A stretch of 42,953 bases of DNA from Elusimicrobiota bacterium. Its GTDB lineage: Bacteria > Elusimicrobiota > Elusimicrobia > UBA1565 > UBA9628. The stretch covers positions 1 to 42,953 of the forward strand of contig JACRDP010000010.1 of assembly GCA_016212855.1 (NCBI GenBank). The letters run 5' to 3'. This document shows positions 15,227 to 25,071 of the stretch, piece after piece. Numbering within the stretch: position 1 is the stretch's first letter; each line of letters opens with the position of its first letter. A program made the translations under genes and the position numbers. The notes under the pieces were generated by a model, which saw only the letters and a list, made by a program, of their open reading frames with translations, searched no databases and was not told the origin of the DNA.

Positions 15227-18200
15227 ATGCGAATCTCCCTGAAGCGGTTGGCGTTCTTCCTGGCCCTCGCCATGTTCGGCGCCCGTCCGGCGCTGGCGGC
15301 GTTATCGGTCGTGAGCACGATCACCGTGGCCGGATCGGGCGGCGGCGCTGACGCCGTCGAGGACATGGCTCAGGATGCCTCCGGAAACCTCTACGTCGCC
15401 GGTCATCTATCCCAGGCCGGGGGCTCCGACATCTGGGTCGCGAAGTACAGTCCGGCGCTCGTCCTCCTATCGACGTATACCTATGACCGAGCCGGGTTCG
15501 AGGACTATGCCTGGAGCGTGTCCGTGGACACGGCGACGGGCAACGTCTTCGTCGCCGGGTTCGTTTCGACGGCGCCGGCTTCCTCGTCCTACGACATCTG
15601 GTTCGCGAAGTTCGACTCGAGCCTGGCGCTGATCTCGTCGGCGACCATCAACGGCTCGGCCGGGGACCGGGACGAAGCCATGGGCGTTCGGGTCGACGGC
15701 GGCGCGGTGTACGTGGTGGGCCGCAGTTCCGTCACGGGCGGCCCGGTCCATTGGGTCTCACGCTACGACACGAACCTGGTCCTGCTCTCGAGTTCCGCGT
15801 TCGCGCAGTATGACCCCTACAGCTACGACATCGTGGCCGTCTCAGCCTCCAGTCTTTTCGTCGCCGGCGGACGGGGACCCAACGGCACGACTTCGCCGGA
15901 CGCGTGGCTCGGGAAATACGACTGGAACCTCGTCCTGCTGACGAGCGCGGCGCTCAGCGGGCCGGGCGCGAACATCGACGAATTCATGCAGCTCGCCGCC
16001 GACGGAAGCGGCGGGGTCTACGCGGCGGGCTTCATCGACAGCGCCGCCAACGCCTCCGACCGCTTCCTCATCCACTACGACGCCAACCTCGTACTGTTGA
16101 GCTCCGCCTCGGCCAACGGCCCGGGCAATTCCATCGACTACCTCACCGACATCCTGGTCGCTTCGAGCGGCACTGTGCTCGTCTCCGGAAGCGTCAGCGA
16201 CATCGCCGGCGCCGGCAGCAAGAACGTTTTCATCGCCGAGTACACGACCGACTTCGTGCTTATTTCGAGCACGACTCACCGCTCCAGCGGCACGGGTTTC
16301 GATCACGCGAAGACGATCGTGTTGGGAACAAATAACGACCTGTATGCCGCGGGCTGGGTGACCGAGGCAAATCAAGACGCCTGGATCGCCAGGTTGAGCG
16401 TCACGTCGGCCCCCGCCGCGCCTTCGGGCTTCGCCGGCGCGGCGCAGTCGTCGAGTTCGATACTCTGGAGCTGGACGGACAACTCCACGAATGAGACCGG
16501 CTTCCGGATCATGCTCGGCGCCGGGAATCTCTCGGGCGATCTCAGCCCGAACACGACGTACTGGATCCAGGCGGGACTGAGCGCGAACACGGCGTCGGGG
16601 ACCTTGCTTGCGCGCGCTTTCAACGGAGGCGGCACGGCGGACTCGGGCGGCGCCGCGCGCTACACGCTCGCGAACGTTCCCGTCGGCGTGTCCTCCGCGG
16701 GCGTCGGCGTCGGCGCCGCGACTTTGAGCTGGGGCGCGGGGGGAAATCCCGCGGGGTCCTCGTACGCGCTCGAGCGTTCGACGGGAACCGGCTACGGCGT
16801 CAGGCTGACGACGACCGTCTTCGTTTTCGCGGATTCGACGCTCTCTCCCGCCTCCACGTACTACTATCGCGTGCGCGCGTTCAACGGCGACGGGCTCGCG
16901 ACCGCCTATACGTCCACGCTGACGGTCGTCACGCCGCCCCTGCCGGTCCAGCCCGCGCCGGCGTCGATCGCGCCGTCCTCCGGCGCGGCCGGAGCGAGCG
17001 TCGGCGTGACCGTGACCGGGACCGGCTTCGACGCGACGGCGACGTTGACGCTCGAGAAGACCTCCGTGGACGCGGGCGTGTGGACCGCGACCGGCTCGTT
17101 TGCGACGGCTCGCATGCTGGGTAGCCTGACCAAGCTGCGCGACGGCAAGGTCCTGCTCGCGGGCGGCATGCTCGAAGGCGCGGCCCCGGGCCTGCCGCAG
17201 GTCGACGTCTTCAATCCCGTGACCGGCGCTTGGACCGCGGGCGCGCCGTTGCCGGAGGGACGCAATCAGTTCGCCTCCGTGTTGCTCCCCGATGGGCGCG
17301 TGCTGATAGCGGGAGGCCAGGGTTCGAGCGGGACGTTCGTCAACTCTGCGGCGATCTACGACCCGGTCTCGAGCACCTGGACCGCGGCCGCGCCGATGTC
17401 GGTCAAGCGCTCGGGCTTCAATCTGACCTTGCTCCCGAGCGGCAAGGTGCTCGCGGCCGGCGGCTGGGACGGCGCGACGAAGCAGGCGGGCGCCGAGCTG
17501 TACGACCCCGCGACGGACTCCTGGTCCGCGGCCGGGACGATGAGCGCGGGCCGCGTCTCGCCGTCGGCGACCTTGCTCGGCAACGGGAAGGTGCTCGTCG
17601 CCGGAGACTCCGGCGCGACCGCGGCCGGACTCACGGCCGAGCTCTACGACCCGGGCGGCAACAGCTGGACCCTGACCGGCTCGATGAACGTCAAGCGCTT
17701 CTCGCACACGGGCCTGCTGCTGCCGGACGGCCGCGTGCTGGCCGCGAGCGGCAACGACGGCGTATTCGTATCGTCGACGGCCGACGTGTACGACGTCGCG
17801 ACCGGCTCGTGGACCGCGACGGGGCCGATGGCCGTGGGGCGGCGCAGCTACGCGACGGTGCTGGTTTCCGGCGTGCCTCTCGTGATCGCGGGCGAGACCG
17901 ACTCGGCGGCGCTCGCGACGAACGAGAACTACGACGCGGCGAGCCAGACCTGGCGCGCCGGGCCGCCGCTCGGCGGCGTGCGCGCGTACCCGCTCGCCGT
18001 CGTGCTCGACGACGGAAAGGTTCTTGTCGCGAGCGGGCGCGCGGGCTATACGGGCGCGGCCAATCTGAACACGGCCGAGGTCTTGACGATGCCCGTGACC
18101 TCGATCGCGGCGACCGGGGTCTCGGTTCCCAATGCGCTGACCGTCAGCGGCACCGTCAACCTGACGGGCGCGGCGACCGGCTACTGGGACGTGGTCGTGC

Positions 18201-20731
18201 GGGAGTCCGGCGGGCGGGCGGGACGGCTCAACGGCGGCTTCCTGGTCGCGACGGGACCGGCTTCGCCGTCCGGCTTCACGGGGACCACGCTGTCGACGTC
18301 CTCGATTCAGTGGAGCTGGTCGGACAACACCGCGCTCGAGACGGGCTACCGCGTGATGTCCGGCGCGGCGAATATTTCCGGCGACTTGGCCGCGAACACG
18401 ACCGTCTGGGTCCAGACGGGCCTCGCGGTCAACGCGAGCACGGGCCCTTTGCTGGCGCAGGCGTTCAACCCGTGGGGCACGGCGAACTCCGGCGCGGCGT
18501 CGCGCTACACCTTGGCCGCTGTCCCGGGCGTTCCGGCGGCTTCGGGCGTTTATCAGACGAGCGGCACGCTCAGCTGGAGCGCGGGCGGCAACCCCGCCGG
18601 CACGGTCTATCAGCTTGAGCGTTCGACTGGAACGGGCTTCGGTCTGCAGTTCTCCGGGACCGCGACGACCTATTTCGACGGCTACCTGACGCCGGGCGCG
18701 ACGCATTTCTTCCAGGTGCGCGCGCTCAACGGCGACGGGCTCGCCACGTCCTATTCCGCGACGGCGACGGTCGTCGCGGTGGCGCCGCCGCCCGTGCCCG
18801 GCATCGCGGGCACGCCGGCCGGGACGGCTCTCGGAACCTCGTCGCTGACCTGGACCTGGGTGCTGGCGGCGGGCGCTACGAACCACTACCTGCTTCGCGC
18901 CTCGGACAACTCCTTCCTCGGGGCCTCGTCGTCAGGCCCGTTTTTGATGGCGGCGCTGACGCCGAACACCGCCTACGGCCTGCGCGCGGCCGGCGTCAAC
19001 GTCGGCGGCACGGGGCCGCTGTCGCCGTCGGGCACGGCCTATACCTTGGCCGCGGTCCCGTCGTCGCCGCTCGTCTCCTCAATTACCGCGACGTCGTTGG
19101 TCGCGTCGTGGGGCCTCAACGGCAACCCCGGCTCCACGACCGCCCAGCTCGAGCGCTCGACGAACGCGGTCGTCTACTCGACCTTGGCGGCCGGCGTCAT
19201 CACCTCCTACGCCGACGCCGATCTTATAGGCTGCACGACCTACTACTACCGCGTGCGCAACGCCAACGGAGACGGGCTGCTCACGGCCTATACTTCGTTC
19301 TCGGACGTGACGGCGAACACGATCGCGTCGCCGCCCTCCGGGCTGACCGCCGCGGCGAACGCCGGGGGGACCGTGACCTTGGGCTGGAGCCTCTCGCCGA
19401 CCGAAGGCGTGACGGGCTACCGCCTGTACTGGGACGCGGGCACGGGGACGGTGAGCTACGCCGCGCCCATCGCCTCCCTGAGTTCCGTGACGGCCGCGTA
19501 CACGACGGGCGTCTTGACATCGAGCGCCTCGTACACGTTCGCGCTGCGCACGGCCCACCGCTGCGGAGTCGTCGAGACGACGGGCGCGCTGGCGATGTCG
19601 GGCGCGGCCGTCGCCCCGCCCGCCCTGCGCGCCGTGATCAAGGAGCCCGACTCGGGCAAGCGCGTCCACGGCAACCGCTTGACCATACTCGGCGAGCTGA
19701 TCTACGGCGCGCCGTCCGAGGCCCAGCAGGTTCTGTTCCAGTACAAGCTCGCGTCCTCCACGGCCTGGCTCGATATCGACGAGGCCAACGTCAATCATCA
19801 AAATCCGGACTTCTCCTTCCCTTACTTCGTCCATGCCGACGTCAACTCGATCGCGCCCGGCGACTACGATCTGCGCGCCGTCGCCTACAACCTGAGCGGC
19901 GTTCCCGACTCCGCGCCTCCCGCCGTGCGCGTGACGGTCGTGACGGCGAACGCGGACATCGACGAGAACGACGTCGCCGGCGCGGTGAAGAAGGACCAGA
20001 CGGTCAACAACACGGTCACGAGCGTGATCGACACGGCCGGCGCGGGCGCCGCGGATCCGTCGGTGCGCGTCAGCATCCCGCCCGGGGCCGTCAATGCCGC
20101 CACGGCGACGGTCTCCGTCATAGCCAACCCGGCGATCACCACCGCCGCGCCCTCCGGGATGTCCTTGGTCGGCTCGGCGATCAAGATCGACCTGTCGAAC
20201 GGCCAGACCGCTCTCAACGGGACCGCCGCGATCACGTTGACGTATCCCGATACCGTGCGCTTCCCGTCTTTGCTGCAGATCTACTACCTCAACGAAGCCA
20301 CCGGACAGTGGTCGCGCGACTTCAACTCCACGGTGAACACGTCCTCGCGCATCGTGTCGGGCAACACCCCGCACTTCTCGACCTTCGCCTTGCTCCTCGG
20401 CTCCGCCTTCGCGCTCAACCTCGACTCCGTCCTGGTCTATCCGGTCCCCTTCAAGCCCAACGGCGGCAACGCCGACGAGGGCCGCCCGTTCTCCGCCGGC
20501 GATCCCAACTCGGGGATCATCTTCGCCAATCTCGCGATGGGCAGCGAGATCAAGATCTACACGCTGACCGGCCGCCAGGTGGCGACCCTCGAAAACATTC
20601 CGATCACGGGGAGCGTCCGCTGGGACGCGCGCAACCAAGACGGGCGCGACGTCGCCTCCGGCGCCTATTTCGCCGTCATCAAGGCTACGGGGCAGAAGAC
20701 CGTGGTCAAGAAGCTGGTGATCATCCGATGA
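15227..20731 (+). CDS. Giant secreted multidomain protein: beta-propeller, FN3 repeats, Kelch propeller, FlgD-Ig-like C-terminal domain
   Basis: About 1834 residues. ATG 15227 gives a signal peptide ending near ARPALA; GTG 15215 would add four residues. Order: an SBBP-like seven-bladed propeller (to about 16400, blades with YVAGHLSQ, VFVAGFVS, YAAGFIDS); an FN3 pair (16409-16930); an IPT-like piece (ASIAPSSGAAGASVGVTVTG); a Kelch/galactose-oxidase-like propeller (about 17090-18060, repeated VLLPDGRVLIAGG); a second FN3 pair near-identical in layout to the first (18250-18780); three more FN3-like units; an Ig-like domain (KEPDSGKRVHGN); a ZU5-like region (VSIPPGAVNAATATV); and a C-terminal FlgD-Ig-like domain (YPVPFKPN ... 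IKIYTLTGRQVATL ... WDARNQDGRDVASGAYF). Likely cell-surface adhesion or binding. ATGA overlap links it to the PorV-like gene. Confidence 0.85.
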   Translation: MRISLKRLAFFLALAMFGARPALAALSVVSTITVAGSGGGADAVEDMAQDASGNLYVAGHLSQAGGSDIWVAKYSPALVLLSTYTYDRAGFEDYAWSVSVDTATGNVFVAGFVSTAPASSSYDIWFAKFDSSLALISSATINGSAGDRDEAMGVRVDGGAVYVVGRSSVTGGPVHWVSRYDTNLVLLSSSAFAQYDPYSYDIVAVSASSLFVAGGRGPNGTTSPDAWLGKYDWNLVLLTSAALSGPGANIDEFMQLAADGSGGVYAAGFIDSAANASDRFLIHYDANLVLLSSASANGPGNSIDYLTDILVASSGTVLVSGSVSDIAGAGSKNVFIAEYTTDFVLISSTTHRSSGTGFDHAKTIVLGTNNDLYAAGWVTEANQDAWIARLSVTSAPAAPSGFAGAAQSSSSILWSWTDNSTNETGFRIMLGAGNLSGDLSPNTTYWIQAGLSANTASGTLLARAFNGGGTADSGGAARYTLANVPVGVSSAGVGVGAATLSWGAGGNPAGSSYALERSTGTGYGVRLTTTVFVFADSTLSPASTYYYRVRAFNGDGLATAYTSTLTVVTPPLPVQPAPASIAPSSGAAGASVGVTVTGTGFDATATLTLEKTSVDAGVWTATGSFATARMLGSLTKLRDGKVLLAGGMLEGAAPGLPQVDVFNPVTGAWTAGAPLPEGRNQFASVLLPDGRVLIAGGQGSSGTFVNSAAIYDPVSSTWTAAAPMSVKRSGFNLTLLPSGKVLAAGGWDGATKQAGAELYDPATDSWSAAGTMSAGRVSPSATLLGNGKVLVAGDSGATAAGLTAELYDPGGNSWTLTGSMNVKRFSHTGLLLPDGRVLAASGNDGVFVSSTADVYDVATGSWTATGPMAVGRRSYATVLVSGVPLVIAGETDSAALATNENYDAASQTWRAGPPLGGVRAYPLAVVLDDGKVLVASGRAGYTGAANLNTAEVLTMPVTSIAATGVSVPNALTVSGTVNLTGAATGYWDVVVRESGGRAGRLNGGFLVATGPASPSGFTGTTLSTSSIQWSWSDNTALETGYRVMSGAANISGDLAANTTVWVQTGLAVNASTGPLLAQAFNPWGTANSGAASRYTLAAVPGVPAASGVYQTSGTLSWSAGGNPAGTVYQLERSTGTGFGLQFSGTATTYFDGYLTPGATHFFQVRALNGDGLATSYSATATVVAVAPPPVPGIAGTPAGTALGTSSLTWTWVLAAGATNHYLLRASDNSFLGASSSGPFLMAALTPNTAYGLRAAGVNVGGTGPLSPSGTAYTLAAVPSSPLVSSITATSLVASWGLNGNPGSTTAQLERSTNAVVYSTLAAGVITSYADADLIGCTTYYYRVRNANGDGLLTAYTSFSDVTANTIASPPSGLTAAANAGGTVTLGWSLSPTEGVTGYRLYWDAGTGTVSYAAPIASLSSVTAAYTTGVLTSSASYTFALRTAHRCGVVETTGALAMSGAAVAPPALRAVIKEPDSGKRVHGNRLTILGELIYGAPSEAQQVLFQYKLASSTAWLDIDEANVNHQNPDFSFPYFVHADVNSIAPGDYDLRAVAYNLSGVPDSAPPAVRVTVVTANADIDENDVAGAVKKDQTVNNTVTSVIDTAGAGAADPSVRVSIPPGAVNAATATVSVIANPAITTAAPSGMSLVGSAIKIDLSNGQTALNGTAAITLTYPDTVRFPSLLQIYYLNEATGQWSRDFNSTVNTSSRIVSGNTPHFSTFALLLGSAFALNLDSVLVYPVPFKPNGGNADEGRPFSAGDPNSGIIFANLAMGSEIKIYTLTGRQVATLENIPITGSVRWDARNQDGRDVASGAYFAVIKATGQKTVVKKLVIIR

Positions 20732-22080
20732 AACGTCCTCGTTTGATCGCGACGCTATCGTTAGCGGCCCTGCTGGCCGCGACGGCGGCGCGCGCCCAGT
20801 CGTCGGCGGGCGCTGACGCCTTCGACTTCTTGCGTCTGGACGCGGGCGCGCGCGCGGTCGGCATGGGCGGCGCCTATACCGCGCTCGCCACCGACGCCAA
20901 CGCTCTTCTCTACAACCCGGCCGGCCTCGGACGCCTGCGCTCGAGCGAAGCCACCTTCATGCACAACCAATACGCACAGGGCATCGGCCAGCAGTACCTG
21001 GCCGTGGGACTCAAGAACGGGATCGGGGCGCAGTTCAACTACGCCAGCCTGGGCAACGTGCCCCGCACCACGATCTCCGACCCGTCCGGCAGCGGAGGGC
21101 GCCTCAATGTCAGCGACTCTTCGCTCGGCTTCGGCTACGGCGCGGCGCTGACCCCGGATCTCGCGGTCGGAGGCGGGCTCAAATACATCAGCGAATCGCT
21201 CGGCGACGCCACGGCCAACGGTTACGCGGCGGACCTCGGCGGCCTGTACCGCATGCCCGATATGAAGGGGCTGACCTTCGGCGCGTCCTTGCTGAACCTG
21301 GGGCCGGCGGTCAAATTTCAGTCGGTTAGGGAAAAACTGCCCACGACGTTGCGCCTGGGCACGGCCTACGGGATGGCGTTGCCGGGCAACGACGTGACCC
21401 TCGCCTTCGACATCACCAAGGGCGTGCTCGACAAGATACGCATGGGCCTGGGGGCCGAGACCGTGGTCCACGACCAGTTTGCGATCCGCGCCGGATTTAC
21501 CACGCGCCAGGACGCGGGCGTGGGGCTGTCCTTCGGCCTCGGCTGGAAGGGCCCCAAGATGTCGGCCGACTACGCCTTCGTGCCGCTCGGCGACCTGGGC
21601 ACGGCGCACCGCATCAGCTTCACGCTCCGCTGGGGGCAGATCGACGACCCCGCGCAGGCCCAGGCGCCCGAGGAGGGGAGCCCCGAGGCGTACCTGGCCC
21701 GGGCTCAGGCGGCGATGGACCGCGGCGAGACGACGGCCGCGCGTTCCTTCCTGATGGTGGGCCTGCGGCTGCTGCCCAAGGGCGACCGGCGGCGCGTGCG
21801 CTTTCAAGAGAGACTGGGCTCTTTGCTGCTGATGCAGAAGGACTTCCGCGGCGCGGCGCTGGCCTACGCCGAGGGCGTCAACCAGGCCTTCGCCGACGGC
21901 TACTCCGACGAGAGCGTGGCGGACTCCTACATCGGCATCGGCATGTGCTTCACGGCGGGCAAGAACTACGTGGACGCGCAGCGCGCCTTCCAGAAGGGCC
22001 TCGACCTCGGCCCCTCTCCCAAGGCGCTGCAGCTGGCGCAGAGCCGGCTCAAGGCGCTCAAGAGCGCCGAAGCGCCCTAG
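20728..22080 (+). CDS. PorV/PorQ-like outer-membrane barrel fused to C-terminal TPR
   Basis: A 450-residue protein. It has a signal peptide (MKRPRLIATLSLAALLAATAARA), then the conserved start of the PorV/PorQ (UPF0164) group: DAFDFLRLDAGARAVGMGGAYTALATDANALLYNPAGLGRL. Alternating beta strands run to about residue 310, ending HRISFTLRWGQ. Residues about 320-445 are helical TPR-like repeats (YLARAQAAMDRGETTAARSFL, AALAYAEGVNQAF, GIGMCFTAGKNYVDAQRAFQKGLDLG). In Bacteroidota PorV shuttles C-terminal-signal cargo of the type IX system; here the gene overlaps by ATGA the gene for a protein with a FlgD-Ig-like C-terminal domain. Shuttle function is inference. It converges on uvrA with a 4-base overlap. 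Confidence 0.82.
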   Translation: MKRPRLIATLSLAALLAATAARAQSSAGADAFDFLRLDAGARAVGMGGAYTALATDANALLYNPAGLGRLRSSEATFMHNQYAQGIGQQYLAVGLKNGIGAQFNYASLGNVPRTTISDPSGSGGRLNVSDSSLGFGYGAALTPDLAVGGGLKYISESLGDATANGYAADLGGLYRMPDMKGLTFGASLLNLGPAVKFQSVREKLPTTLRLGTAYGMALPGNDVTLAFDITKGVLDKIRMGLGAETVVHDQFAIRAGFTTRQDAGVGLSFGLGWKGPKMSADYAFVPLGDLGTAHRISFTLRWGQIDDPAQAQAPEEGSPEAYLARAQAAMDRGETTAARSFLMVGLRLLPKGDRRRVRFQERLGSLLLMQKDFRGAALAYAEGVNQAFADGYSDESVADSYIGIGMCFTAGKNYVDAQRAFQKGLDLGPSPKALQLAQSRLKALKSAEAP

Positions 22081-24911
22081 GCCGCGACTTCGGCCGGCAG
22101 GTCGAGGTAGCGCCCGGTGTGGGAGGCCTTGATCTTGACCAAGTCGCGCGGGCGGCCCGCGCCGATCAGCTCGCCTCCCTTGTCGCCGCCCTCGGGGCCC
22201 AGGTCGATGAGCCAGTCCGCGGAGCGCATCACGTCCGTGTTGTGCTCGATGACGAGCACCGTGTTGCCCTGGTCGGTGAGGCGGTGCAGCACCTCCAGGA
22301 GCTTGGCGACGTCGGCGAAGTGCAGCCCGGTCGTGGGTTCATCAAGGACGTAGAGGGTCCGTCCGGTGCCCCTGCGAGAGAGCTCGGTGGCGAGCTTGAC
22401 CCTCTGCGCCTCGCCGCCGGAGAGCGTCGTGGCCGACTGGCCGAGGCCGACGTAGCCCAGGCCGACGTCCTCGAGCGTCTTGAGCACGCGCGTCATTTTC
22501 GTGTACGCGCCGAGGAAGACGCGCGCCTCGGAAACGGTCATCGCTAAGACTTCGGCGATGCTCTTGCCCTTATAGCGGACGGCCAAGGTCTCATCGTTGA
22601 AGCGCTGGCCTTTGCACTCGTCGCATTGAACGTAGACGTCGGGCAGAAACTGCATCGAGATCTGCAGCATGCCGTCGCCTTCGCAATTCTCGCAGCGGCC
22701 GCCCTTCACGTTGAACGAAAACCGTCCGGGCTTGTAGCCGCGGGCCTTGGAGGCCGGCAGCATCGCGAACAGCTCGCGCACGGGGCCCCAGAGGCCGGTG
22801 TAGGTGGCGGGGTTGGAGCGCGGGGTGCGGCCGATCGGGGTTTGGTCGACGAGAATGATCTTGTCCAGATTCTTGGCGCCGTCGATCGATTTGTACTTGC
22901 CGGGCTCGTCCTTCGCGCCGTTGAGCTCCTTCGCGAGGGCTTTGTAGATGATCTCGTGCACGAGCGTGGACTTCCCCGACCCGGACACTCCGGTGACGCA
23001 GGTCATGGTTCCGAGGGGGACGTCCACGTTTATGCTCTTCAAATTAAACTGGCTCGCGCCCCGGATCTTCAACCAATCCTTGGGCGGGCGGCTCTTCGAC
23101 GCCGGCGGGCGCTGGCCCTCGCCGCGCAGGTAGGCGCCCGTGACGGAGTCTTTCGTCTTGAGAATGTCGCCGATCTTGCCTTCGGCGACGACCTTGCCGC
23201 CGTGAACGCCCGCGCCGGGGCCGAGGTCGATGATCCAGTCGGCGGAACGGATGGTTTCTTCGTCATGTTCGACGACGATCAAGGTGTTGCCGAGGTCCCG
23301 CAAGCGGCGGAGCGTGGTCAGTAGGCGAGTATTGTCGCGCGGATGAAGTCCAATCGAGGGCTCGTCGAGCACGTACATGACCCCGGTGAGCCCTGATCCG
23401 ATCTGCGTCGCGAGATGTATGCGCTGGGCCTCGCCTCCTGCGAGGGTCTCGGAGGCCCGGTCGAGCGTGAGGTAGTCGAGACCGACGGCGGACAGGAACT
23501 CGACGCGCGAAACGATTTCTTTCATCACCTGACGGGCGATCGTGCGGTCGGTGTCGTTAAGAGTCAGATCCTTGAAGAACTTGCGGGCATGTTCGACCGA
23601 CATCTCCACGATCTTGTCGATCCCGAGTCCGCCGACCTTGACCGCGAGGGCTTCGGGTTTGAGGCGAGCGCCTTTGCACTTGGGGCACGGCGCGCGGCCC
23701 ATGAAGCGCTCGGCGATCGCGCCTTTGACGAAATCCGACTCGGACTCTTTGATGCGGCGCTCGAGATTGCCGATCACGCCTTCGAAATCCTGAGGATTCT
23801 TGGCCCAGGACGGGGTGTAGGTGCCGCCGCCGTGAAGAATGATTTCTTTCTGTTTATCCGTGAGCTTGTTCCACGGCTTATCGAGCGGGATTTCGAACTG
23901 TTCGCAGATCTGTTCGAGAATCTCGGTGTAGTAGCCCGACCAGGACTTCTTCCAGCGGTTGGTGCGAGTGGTGACGGGGTCCGACCAAGCGATGACGGCG
24001 CCTTCTTCTATAGAACGGCTGGGGTCGGGAATGAGCCGATCGATATCAACATTGGTCTTAACGCCTAATCCATCGCATGTGGCGCAGGCGCCGTAAGGCG
24101 AATTAAAAGAAAACAGGCGCGGCTCGATCTCGGGCAGGCTCAGGCCGCATTTGGGGCAGGCGTGGTGCTCGGAGTGCAGGGCGCCGGCGGCGGGGTCGTT
24201 GACGGGCTCGACACGAACGAGCCCTCTGGATTCTTTCAGCGCGATTTCGATGGAGTCGTTCAGCCGCTGTTTTTCGTCGGCCGAGACCTTGAGCTTGTCG
24301 ATAAAGAGTTCGATGGTCTGCTTCTTGTACCGGTCGAGCTTCGGCGGCGCGGCCAGGTCGTGCGATTGACCGTTCGTGCGGGCCGTGACGAAGCCGGAGC
24401 GCTGCAGCCGCTTGTACAAGTCTTCGTAAAGACCGGGACGGGCCTGCACGAGCGGCGCGTAGATCGCGACCGACTGGCCGGAGCGGGTGCGGATGATTTC
24501 GTTCACGATCGCCTGGGCCGACTGTTTCTTGATACGAGAGCCGCAATTCGGGCAATGGGGCTGCCCTACGCGGGCATACAACAAACGAAGGTAGTCATAA
24601 ATCTCGGTGACGGTCGCGACGGTCGAGCGCGGGTTGTGGCTCGGGTTGCGCTGCTCGATGGCGATGGCGGGGGAGAGGCCCTCGATGAGGTCGACGTCGG
24701 GTTTATCCATCAGTTCCAAGAATTGTCGGGCGTAGGCCGACAATGATTCGACGTAGCGGCGCTGTCCTTCCGCGTACAGCGTGTCGAAGGCGAGGGACGA
24801 CTTGCCGGAGCCGGAGAGGCCGGTCACGACCACGATCTTGCCGCGCGGGATGTTGAGTGAGACATTCTTCAAATTGTGCTGGCGGGCGCCGACGACCTTG
24901 ATCACGTCCAT
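22077..24911 (-). CDS. uvrA: Excinuclease ABC subunit A
   Basis: Damage-recognition ATPase of nucleotide excision repair, 944 residues, full length. It has two ABC modules: Walker A GLSGSGKSSLAFD near residue 31 and GVSGSGKSTLVHEI in the second half, with signatures LAGGEAQRIHLA and LSGGEAQRVKLA. Zinc-binding Cys pairs are at CPNCGS, CPKCGL/CATCDG, CPKCKG and CENCEG/CDECKG. The UvrB-interaction and insertion regions are present. It stands alone, with its own promoter (24919-24946), and overlaps the end of the PorV-like gene by four bases in the convergent direction. Confidence 0.98.
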   Translation of the reverse strand: MDVIKVVGARQHNLKNVSLNIPRGKIVVVTGLSGSGKSSLAFDTLYAEGQRRYVESLSAYARQFLELMDKPDVDLIEGLSPAIAIEQRNPSHNPRSTVATVTEIYDYLRLLYARVGQPHCPNCGSRIKKQSAQAIVNEIIRTRSGQSVAIYAPLVQARPGLYEDLYKRLQRSGFVTARTNGQSHDLAAPPKLDRYKKQTIELFIDKLKVSADEKQRLNDSIEIALKESRGLVRVEPVNDPAAGALHSEHHACPKCGLSLPEIEPRLFSFNSPYGACATCDGLGVKTNVDIDRLIPDPSRSIEEGAVIAWSDPVTTRTNRWKKSWSGYYTEILEQICEQFEIPLDKPWNKLTDKQKEIILHGGGTYTPSWAKNPQDFEGVIGNLERRIKESESDFVKGAIAERFMGRAPCPKCKGARLKPEALAVKVGGLGIDKIVEMSVEHARKFFKDLTLNDTDRTIARQVMKEIVSRVEFLSAVGLDYLTLDRASETLAGGEAQRIHLATQIGSGLTGVMYVLDEPSIGLHPRDNTRLLTTLRRLRDLGNTLIVVEHDEETIRSADWIIDLGPGAGVHGGKVVAEGKIGDILKTKDSVTGAYLRGEGQRPPASKSRPPKDWLKIRGASQFNLKSINVDVPLGTMTCVTGVSGSGKSTLVHEIIYKALAKELNGAKDEPGKYKSIDGAKNLDKIILVDQTPIGRTPRSNPATYTGLWGPVRELFAMLPASKARGYKPGRFSFNVKGGRCENCEGDGMLQISMQFLPDVYVQCDECKGQRFNDETLAVRYKGKSIAEVLAMTVSEARVFLGAYTKMTRVLKTLEDVGLGYVGLGQSATTLSGGEAQRVKLATELSRRGTGRTLYVLDEPTTGLHFADVAKLLEVLHRLTDQGNTVLVIEHNTDVMRSADWLIDLGPEGGDKGGELIGAGRPRDLVKIKASHTGRYLDLPAEVAA

Positions 24912-24918
24912 GGGGGAT

Positions 24919-24946
24919 AGTATAGCATTTCGGGCGTATCGAACAA
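24919..24946 (-). promoter_or_regulatory. uvrA promoter (extended -10, nearly leaderless)
   Basis: On the minus strand TTGTTC (24946-24941), 16-base spacer ending in TGC, TATACT (24924-24919), then seven bases to the ATG at 24911. No LexA-type repeat is evident. Confidence 0.65.
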
Positions 24947-25042
24947 GTGTACGGCATGGAACTTTTTGGGGGGGTCAATCGTCTGGTAGGTAGGCTCCAG
25001 TCTCGTTGTCGCTCTGGGGGCCGCGACTTACTATTGATAATC

Positions 25043-25060
25043 ACTATTCCCGGGAATAGT
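25043..25060. promoter_or_regulatory. Perfect 18-bp palindrome before the HNH gene
   Basis: ACTATTCCCGGGAATAGT is identical on both strands. It lies three bases before the GGAGG ribosome binding site (25063-25067). It could be an operator, or an RNA hairpin that limits translation. A weak -10 (GATAAT, 25036-25041) sits just upstream. Confidence 0.5.
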
Positions 25061-25071
25061 TCGGAGGAATG

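Noticed and set aside
15842-18886. Long 1014-codon open frame on the minus strand under the giant gene
   Set aside because: Composition is Arg/Ala/Gly shadow sequence with no domain; the plus-strand protein is clearly real.
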